Assembly: GCA_007122945.1 (NCBI GenBank)
Contig: SKSP01000191.1
Location: 1 to 10,535 of the forward strand
DNA from: Ilumatobacteraceae bacterium
GTDB taxonomy: Bacteria > Actinomycetota > Acidimicrobiia > Acidimicrobiales > Ilumatobacteraceae
DNA length: 10,535 nt
Direction of reading: 5' to 3'
Both the position numbers and the translations under genes were made by a program. Below the pieces are notes generated by a model. That model was not told the DNA's origin. It made no database searches and saw only the letters and a list, made by a program, of their open reading frames with translations. How positions within the stretch are numbered: position 1 is the stretch's first letter; each line of letters starts with the position of its first letter. Positions 6,135 through 10,535 of the stretch are shown here, piece by piece.

Positions 6135-6911
6135 ATGACCCAGGGGAGTCTCGAGATCCGGACGCTCGAGCGGGCCGACGAGATGTCGGCCGTGGTCACC
6201 ATGTTCCAGCAGGTCTGGGGGTCGGTCACACCGCTCGTCGGTGTCGAGGTCCTCCGGGCGATCGCCCACTCGGGCGGGTACGTCGCGGGGGCGTTCGAGC
6301 ACGGCAACATCATCGGCGCCTCGTTCGGGTTCCTCGCCCGCCACGACGGCCGACCGGCGTTGCACAGCCACGTCACCGGCATCCTTCCGGGGGTCCAGCA
6401 CAGCGGCGTCGGCCGGGCGATGAAGAACCACCAGCGCGCCTGGGCCGCCGAGCAGGGCCTCGAGTGGGTCACCTGGACCTTCGACCCGCTGGTGCGCCGC
6501 AACGCCTGGTTCAACCTCGAGGTGCTGCACGCCCGGGTGGCCGAGTACCTCGTCGACTTCTACGGGCCGATGAGCGACGCCGTGAACCGCCAGGACGAGA
6601 CCGACCGCCTGCTGGTCGCCTGGCGGGTACCCGGCGACACGGCCGGCGACACCGGCGACACCGGCGACACGGACGCGACGGACGCCACGGGCGCCACGGG
6701 CGCCACGGGCGACGACGCCGGCGGTTCGGACGACCCCATCGAGGTCGACACGCCGGAGGACATCGTGAAGTTGCGCCGCACCGATCCGAACGCGGCGATG
6801 GAGTGGCGGCACCGGGTGCGCGCCGAGCTCGGCCGCCGACTGGACGCGGGCGCCCGCGTCGTCGGTTTCACCCGCGAGGGCGCCTACCTGGTCGTCGGGG
6901 GCCCCGGGTGA
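6135..6911 (+). CDS. GNAT-family acyltransferase, COG3375 type
   Basis: A 258-residue predicted acyl-CoA-dependent N-acyltransferase. The GNAT core covers about residues 6-165. The acyl-CoA binding region is at SHVTGILPGVQHSGVGRAMK (78-97), with the HSGVG turn after the strand. FDPLVRRNAWFNLEVL (116-131) and EYLVDFYG...NR...DRLLVAWRV match the COG3375 pattern as I remember it. Residues 167-197 are a Gly/Asp/Thr/Ala low-complexity insert encoded by 9-bp repeats, between the core and a C-terminal strand region (about 200-258). The gene overlaps the racemase gene by 4 bp. In Geobacillus, an N-succinylamino acid racemase works with a GNAT succinyltransferase, so an amino acid N-succinyltransferase role is plausible but inferred. 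An ATG-initiated extension from 6051 would add 28 residues of no evident similarity; 6135 is preferred. Confidence 0.85.
   Translation: MTQGSLEIRTLERADEMSAVVTMFQQVWGSVTPLVGVEVLRAIAHSGGYVAGAFEHGNIIGASFGFLARHDGRPALHSHVTGILPGVQHSGVGRAMKNHQRAWAAEQGLEWVTWTFDPLVRRNAWFNLEVLHARVAEYLVDFYGPMSDAVNRQDETDRLLVAWRVPGDTAGDTGDTGDTDATDATGATGATGDDAGGSDDPIEVDTPEDIVKLRRTDPNAAMEWRHRVRAELGRRLDAGARVVGFTREGAYLVVGGPG
6633..6716 (+). repeat. In-frame 9-bp repeat array inside the acyltransferase gene
   Basis: Units of 9 bp (GGCGACACC, then GGCGCCACG and close variants) run from 6633 to 6716, broken once by GCC at 6642-6644. They encode the triplets GDT, DAT and GAT about nine times. The length is a multiple of three, so copy-number change would keep the frame. 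The encoded stretch is probably a flexible surface loop. Confidence 0.8.
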
Positions 6912-8059
6912 GCGGTCGCCTCGTCGCGGTCGAGCTGCGCCGGCTGGCGCTCCCGCTCGTCACGCCGTTCCGGACCAGCTTCGGCTCCGAGCACGACCGC
7001 GAGGTGCTGCTCGTCCGGGTCGTGCTCACCGTCGACGGCACCGAGACCGAGGGCTGGGGCGAGTGCGTCGCGCTCCGCGAGCCGGTGTACTCGGCGGAGT
7101 TCGTCGACGCCGCCGAGCTCGTGCTCGCCGAGCACCTCGTGCCGCGACTCGTTCGCGACGGGCCGCTGACGGCGGCCGACGTCGCCGGACGGCTCGCACC
7201 GGTCAAGGGTCACCCCATGGCGAAGGCGGCGATCGAGATGGCGATCCTCGACGCCGAGCTGCGCCACCGCGGCGTCGGCCTCGCCCGCCACCTCGGCGGG
7301 ACGGCCGATCGCATCCCGAGCGGCGTCAGCGTCGGCATCTTCGACACGACGGACGCGCTGCTCGCCGCCGTACAGGGCTACGTCGACGACGGCTACGCCC
7401 GCATCAAGCTGAAGATCGAACCCGGGTGGGACCTCGAACCGGTGCGTCGGGTGCGCGAGCTGATCGGCCCCGACATGGGGCTCCAGGTCGACGCCAACAC
7501 GGCGTACGGCCGGTCCGACATCGACCACCTGTGCCGGCTCGACGAGTTCGGGCTGCTGCTGATCGAGCAGCCCTTCGCCGAGGAGGACCTCCTCGGCCAC
7601 GCGCAGCTCGCCCGGGCGTCGTCGACGCCGGTGTGCCTCGACGAGTCGCTCGTGTCGCTGGCGACCGCCGCCGACGCCGTCGAGCTCGGCGCCGTCGACG
7701 TCATCAACATCAAGCCCGGCCGCGTCGGCGGGTACCTCGAGGCCCGCCGGATCCACGACCTCGGGGTCGAGCGCGGCATCCCGGTGTGGTGCGGGGGGAT
7801 GCTCGAGACCGGGATCGGACGCGCCGCCAACGCGGCGCTCGCCTCGCTGCCGGGATTCACCCTGCCGGGCGACATCAGCGCCGCCAGCCGGTTCTACGCC
7901 CGCGACATCGTGACGAACCCGATCGAGGTGGTCGACGGCCACGTGGCGGTGCCGACCGGCGCCGGCCTCGGCTTCGACCTCGACCGCGACCACCTCGCCA
8001 CCGTCACCACCCGCACCCGTCCGCTCGACCTGCCAGGCGAGCTGCACGTCGACCGGTAG
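6908..8059 (+). CDS. o-Succinylbenzoate synthase / N-succinylamino acid racemase (enolase superfamily)
   Basis: A 383-residue enzyme of the muconate-lactonising subgroup. A capping domain (about 1-125) precedes the barrel, which carries the KxK pair K167/K169, metal ligands D195 (QVDAN), E220 (IEQPF) and D245 (CLDES), and K269 (NIKPGRVGG). All six sit at a constant offset of 6 from the Amycolatopsis N-acylamino acid racemase residues I recall (K161, K163, D189, E214, D239, K263). Family members either dehydrate SHCHC to o-succinylbenzoate for menaquinone (MenC), racemise N-succinylamino acids, or do both; sequence alone rarely separates these. The partner GNAT gene, overlapping by 4 bp (GTGA), favours racemase. 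No menaquinone gene is in the window. GTG 6908 follows a weak GGGGG, and translational coupling is likely. The stop TAG is also part of the next promoter's TAGCAT. Confidence 0.92.
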   Translation: MSGRLVAVELRRLALPLVTPFRTSFGSEHDREVLLVRVVLTVDGTETEGWGECVALREPVYSAEFVDAAELVLAEHLVPRLVRDGPLTAADVAGRLAPVKGHPMAKAAIEMAILDAELRHRGVGLARHLGGTADRIPSGVSVGIFDTTDALLAAVQGYVDDGYARIKLKIEPGWDLEPVRRVRELIGPDMGLQVDANTAYGRSDIDHLCRLDEFGLLLIEQPFAEEDLLGHAQLARASSTPVCLDESLVSLATAADAVELGAVDVINIKPGRVGGYLEARRIHDLGVERGIPVWCGGMLETGIGRAANAALASLPGFTLPGDISAASRFYARDIVTNPIEVVDGHVAVPTGAGLGFDLDRDHLATVTTRTRPLDLPGELHVDR

Positions 8060-8062
8060 CAT
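8057..8062 (+). promoter_or_regulatory. Candidate -10 box (TAGCAT) for the SCP2-type gene
   Basis: TAGCAT starts with the TAG stop codon of the racemase gene and ends 8 nt before ATG 8071, which has no Shine-Dalgarno. This predicts a leaderless transcript independent of the upstream operon. No -35 is evident. Confidence 0.4.
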
Positions 8063-8070
8063 CCGCGGGC

Positions 8071-8481
8071 ATGTCGCACCGCTTCTTGTCCGACGAGTGG
8101 ATGGATGCCGCTCGCGCCATCCGGACCAAGTACGAGGGTCGGGCCACCGAGGTCACCCAGGTCATCCGGATCAACCAGGTGATCACCGACGTCCCCTTCG
8201 GCGAGGGGACGGTCCACAGCTACCTCGACACCTCGTCGGGGCGGCTGGTGATGGAGCTCGGCGAGCTCGACGACGCCGACGCCACGGTCACGACCGACTA
8301 CCTGACCGCCAAGGCGTTGTTCGTCGATCAGGACCCGGCGGCCGGGATGCAGGCGTTCATGGCCGGCAAGGTCAAGGTGCAGGGCGACATGATGAAGCTG
8401 ATGGCGATGCAGACGGCACTGCCCAACGACGAGACCGCTCAGCAGGTGGCCGACGAGATCAAGGCGATCACCCAAGCGTGA
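8071..8481 (+). CDS. SCP2 sterol-binding domain protein
   Basis: A 136-residue stand-alone protein of the sterol carrier protein 2 fold, a small soluble carrier of fatty acyl-CoA or other lipids. Supporting features are the alternating strands at about 26-75 (VIRINQVI, VHSYLDTSSGRLVMELGE, DATVTTDYLTAKALFVDQD) and the closing AFMAGKVKVQGDMMKLMAM (95-113), which is the SCP2 signature region GK.KV.GDM..lM. Family members are usually 100-130 residues, so it looks complete. It begins 11 bp after the racemase gene but probably has its own promoter. It converges on an SDR whose closest relatives in eukaryotic MFE-2 are fused to an SCP2 domain, hinting at a shared lipid substrate. The specific ligand is unknown. 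Confidence 0.88.
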   Translation: MSHRFLSDEWMDAARAIRTKYEGRATEVTQVIRINQVITDVPFGEGTVHSYLDTSSGRLVMELGELDDADATVTTDYLTAKALFVDQDPAAGMQAFMAGKVKVQGDMMKLMAMQTALPNDETAQQVADEIKAITQA

Positions 8482-8522
8482 CCGCCGCGTGACCGCCGGG
8501 TGATCGCCGGGTGATCGCCGGG
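8479..8522 (+). repeat. 11-bp tandem repeat beginning at the stop codon of the SCP2 gene
   Basis: Four units, TGACCGCCGCG, TGACCGCCGGG, TGATCGCCGGG and TGATCGCCGGG, start at 8479, 8490, 8501 and 8512. The first three bases of unit one are the gene's stop codon. Because 11 is not a multiple of three, the TGA in each unit falls in a different frame, so all three forward frames are closed. It fills nearly all of the 48-bp convergent gap to the SDR gene. No T-tract terminator is seen. Confidence 0.8.
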
Positions 8523-8529
8523 CGACCCG

Positions 8530-9414
8530 TCAGTCGGCCGGCGGCTGCACCCAGTCGCCGAGGGCGTCGGCGAGGTCGCCGACGGTCCACGGCTCGTTGC
8601 GCTCCACCGTCTCGGCCATCTGCCACGACGCGACCCGCTTGACGACACCGCCCTGCACGAAGAAGGTCTCGCCGGTGAACGGGCAGTCCGCCGTGCTCAG
8701 GTACGCGACGAGCGGTGCGATGTTGGCGGGGTCCCACTCGTCGAACCCGTCCTCCTTGGGCGCCATGATGTCGCCCAGGCCGGGCGTGGCCAGCGTCAGC
8801 CGGGTGCGCGCACCGGGTGCGATGCAGTTCGAGGCGACGCCGTAGCGCGTGAGCTCCTTGGCGATGATCTGGCTGAACGTGGCGATGCCCGACTTGGCCG
8901 CGCCGTAGTTGCTCTGACCCGGGTTCGAGAACAGCCCGGAGGTGGACGAGGTGTGCACGAGGTTGCGGCGCTTCTGACGACCCGCCTTGAACTCCTCGCG
9001 CCAGTACGCGGCGGCCCAGCGCGTCGGGGCGAAGTGGCCCTTCAGGTGGACCTTGATGACGGCGTCCCATTCCTCCTCGGTCATGTTGACGAGGACCCGG
9101 TCCCGCAGGATCCCGGCATTGTTGACGAGGATGTCGAGGTCGCCGAACGACTCGATCGCCGCGTTCACCAACCGCTGGGCGCCCTCCCAGTCGGCGACGT
9201 CGTCGCCGTTGGCGACGGCCTCGCCGCCGGCGTCGCGGATCTCGGCGACGACCTGCTCGGCGGGGGTGCGGTCGCTCCCCTCGCCGTCGTTGGCGGCGCC
9301 GAGGTCGTTGACGACCACCTTGGCGCCCTCGGCGGCGAAGTACAGCGCGTGCTCTCGACCGATCCCGCGCCCGGCGCCGGTGATGATGGCGACGCGTCCC
9401 TCGAGTGCTCCCAT
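8530..9414 (-). CDS. SDR-family dehydrogenase, (3R)-hydroxyacyl-CoA dehydrogenase-like
   Basis: A 294-residue short-chain dehydrogenase/reductase. TGAGRGIG (12-19) binds the nucleotide; VVVNDLG (33-39) has an acidic residue after the second strand, favouring NAD(H). NNAG is at 98-101, and the catalytic S157, Y170 and K174 lie in TSSTSG...NYGAAK. The usual Asn of the SDR tetrad is replaced: the strand reads VHLKG (122-126), as in the dehydrogenase part of eukaryotic MFE-2 (17-beta-HSD4). The DLGA..DGEGSDRTPAEQVV insert is also MFE-2-like. The C-terminal tail (about 262-294) is longer than in FabG. Likely role: 3-hydroxyacyl-CoA oxidation in fatty acid or steroid side-chain breakdown; the exact substrate is unknown. 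ATG 9414 has AGGAAGGG 7 nt upstream. It is transcribed in the same direction as the PASTA gene, 61 bp downstream of it. Confidence 0.92.
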   Translation of the reverse strand: MGALEGRVAIITGAGRGIGREHALYFAAEGAKVVVNDLGAANDGEGSDRTPAEQVVAEIRDAGGEAVANGDDVADWEGAQRLVNAAIESFGDLDILVNNAGILRDRVLVNMTEEEWDAVIKVHLKGHFAPTRWAAAYWREEFKAGRQKRRNLVHTSSTSGLFSNPGQSNYGAAKSGIATFSQIIAKELTRYGVASNCIAPGARTRLTLATPGLGDIMAPKEDGFDEWDPANIAPLVAYLSTADCPFTGETFFVQGGVVKRVASWQMAETVERNEPWTVGDLADALGDWVQPPAD

Positions 9415-9420
9415 GTGCGG

Positions 9421-9471
9421 CCCTTCCTCTCACCGGCGGCACAGTCGCCGCCACGTTGGGACGGCACCGTA
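9421..9471 (-). promoter_or_regulatory. Leader of the SDR gene: -10 box, stem-loop and ribosome binding site
   Basis: Reading on the minus strand, TACGGT (9471-9466) fits a -10 box. A perfect 6-bp stem, GGCGGC (9452-9447) with GCCGCC (9440-9435) and a 6-nt loop, follows about 14 nt later, then the ribosome binding site AGGAAGGG (about 9428-9421). No T tract follows the stem, so it is not a clear terminator for the PASTA gene. It may be a stabilising 5' hairpin or chance. Confidence 0.35.
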
Positions 9472-9475
9472 GTGA

Positions 9476-10535
9476 TCAGAGGAACGTCACGTCGATTTCC
9501 GTGCCGCGCGGCAAGAGCTCGCCCACGGGTACCGGCTCCCCGTCGAGGGTCGCCTCGACGAACTCGCCGTCGCTGGCGCCGAACACGAGGTTGGCGACGA
9601 GGCCGGTCTCCTCGAGCAGGGCCTCGGCCTCGGGGAACGTCAACCCGGTGAGGTCGGGCATCGCAACGACGTCGGGCCCGAGCGAGATCGTCACGGTCAC
9701 CTCGGCGCCGCGGTCGACCTCGGCGCCGGCTTCGGGGTCCTGGGCGATCACGAGACCGGGCGGCACGTCGTCGTCGAAGTCCTCCTCGGGGCCGGCCAGG
9801 ACGAGCCCGAGCTCGGCGAGCGTCGTCACGACCGAGGGCAGATCGGCCCCCGCCAGATCGGGGACGATCCGGGGTTCGGGACCGAGCGATCCGACCACGA
9901 GCACCTCGGTGTCGGGTTCGACCTCGGCGCCCGCGACGAGATCGGGTGCGTCGACGACCGACCACTCGATGACCCGGTCGGCGGGGACGACCTCGTCGAA
10001 GCGCTGCTCGGTGACGGGGACGAGCGCCAGCCCTTCGAGCGTGGCGACGGCGTCGACCAGGGTGCGGTCGCGCAGCTCGGGGAGCTCGCGCAGGACCGGC
10101 CCCTCGCTGACGACCAGCAGGAACGGTTCGCCCCGCGCCAGTCGCTCACCGGCGACGGGGACGGTCCGGATGACGTGCCCGGCGCGCGGTTCGTCGTCGC
10201 TGCGCGCGAGGTCGATCTGGAGGTCCCACTCGAAGTCGGCGATCTCCAGCAGGGCGACCGACTGCTCCTCGCCGACGAGATCGGGGACGTCGAACGACGG
10301 CGTGGAGAACAGCTGCACGGCGAGGAACACCAGCCCGATCAACGCGGCGAGCACGACGAGGGGGATCGCGACGACCAGGACACGGCCGCCGCGCCGCTTC
10401 TCGTCCGGTGGCGGCCCGACCCGGCCCGGCACCGGCGCGGCCGGGGGACCGCCCGGCGGCACGGCATCCGCGGCCGACGGATCGTCGACGTCGAGCACCA
10501 CGATGTCGACCGGCGTCGTCCCGCCCGGGCCGACC
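9476..10535 (-). CDS. PASTA-repeat membrane protein, probable Ser/Thr kinase C-terminal half, 5' end outside window
   Basis: The frame is open to the window edge, giving 352 visible residues; a GTG at 10501 would give 341 but nothing requires it as a start. Counting from that GTG: a Pro-rich cytoplasmic linker (1-35), a basic stop-transfer KRR, one transmembrane helix (about 40-65), then four PASTA repeats (about 69-134, 135-210, 211-277, 278-341), each with a PDL/PEL core motif and a LV.G / SLGP-type end. Intracellular linker, single helix, then outer PASTA repeats is the layout of PknB/Stk1-type kinases that sense muropeptides or lipid II and control cell-wall growth and division. The kinase domain would lie beyond the window. 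A separate PASTA membrane protein without a kinase is the alternative. The chain is strongly acidic outside the membrane. Confidence 0.85.
   Translation of the reverse strand, partial: VGPGGTTPVDIVVLDVDDPSAADAVPPGGPPAAPVPGRVGPPPDEKRRGGRVLVVAIPLVVLAALIGLVFLAVQLFSTPSFDVPDLVGEEQSVALLEIADFEWDLQIDLARSDDEPRAGHVIRTVPVAGERLARGEPFLLVVSEGPVLRELPELRDRTLVDAVATLEGLALVPVTEQRFDEVVPADRVIEWSVVDAPDLVAGAEVEPDTEVLVVGSLGPEPRIVPDLAGADLPSVVTTLAELGLVLAGPEEDFDDDVPPGLVIAQDPEAGAEVDRGAEVTVTISLGPDVVAMPDLTGLTFPEAEALLEETGLVANLVFGASDGEFVEATLDGEPVPVGELLPRGTEIDVTFL

Noticed and set aside
3421..6138. A 905-codon plus-strand frame crossing the ferredoxin, pyrF and serA
   Set aside because: It spans three well-supported genes, two in other frames and one on the other strand, and its Arg-rich composition has no recognisable domain.
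5531..6907. Upstream in-frame extension of the racemase gene
   Set aside because: The extension runs antisense through serA and out of frame through the acyltransferase gene; family similarity begins just after GTG 6908.
8479..8522. CRISPR-like or attachment-site repeat
   Set aside because: Units are 11 bp and directly tandem with no spacers, and there is no integrase, cas gene or tRNA nearby.
10499..10501. GTG 10501 as the true start of the PASTA protein
   Set aside because: The frame stays open to the window edge, no ribosome binding site precedes it, and the domain layout suggests a kinase domain upstream; it is therefore treated as partial.

Overview
The window is very GC-rich, densely coded DNA from a bacterium. 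Three things point to a high-GC actinobacterium, plausibly of the Acidimicrobiia/Ilumatobacter type: type-2 (mycobacterial-like) PyrF, long LeuA and SerA with C-terminal regulatory domains that align by constant offset to the Mycobacterium enzymes, and several TANNNT -10 boxes placed 7-9 nt before start codons, as in leaderless actinobacterial genes. The lineage is an inference; no rRNA or marker settles it. No tRNA, rRNA, CRISPR array, insertion sequence or phage gene was seen. The region looks like ordinary core chromosome with some unusual small-scale structure.

Layout from left to right. A DEAD-box RNA helicase runs leftwards out of the window (1-931, minus). A divergent regulatory region (932-1242) follows. 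It holds a -35/-10 promoter, a 12-codon leader peptide with four consecutive Leu codons, a strong hairpin, a GC stem with a T tract (intrinsic terminator) and a C-rich, G-poor array of 11-bp repeats. Together these look like a leucine transcription attenuator for leuA (1243-2952). Next comes an apparent operon of a small envelope protein (3041-3367), a single-cluster ferredoxin (3411-3602) and pyrF (3599-4423); the last two overlap by 4 bp. serA (4444-6009, minus) converges on pyrF.

Divergent from serA is a two-gene unit of a GNAT acyltransferase of the COG3375 type (6135-6911) and an enolase-superfamily o-succinylbenzoate synthase/N-succinylamino acid racemase (6908-8059), again with a 4-bp overlap. 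An SCP2-type lipid-binding protein (8071-8481) follows and converges on an SDR dehydrogenase resembling the (3R)-hydroxyacyl-CoA dehydrogenase part of MFE-2 (8530-9414, minus). The right edge is a membrane protein with four PASTA repeats (9476 to the window end, minus), probably the C-terminal half of a Ser/Thr kinase.

How the genes may work together: LeuA (leucine), SerA (serine) and PyrF (UMP) are biosynthetic housekeeping enzymes. The GNAT plus racemase pair fits the known N-succinylamino acid racemase route that converts D- to L-amino acids. The SCP2 protein and the SDR may both serve acyl-CoA or sterol metabolism. The most notable features are the leuA attenuator with a possibly leaderless leader peptide, four separate short-period (9-12 bp) tandem repeat arrays (two of them lying across stop codons), and the GNAT/racemase pair.
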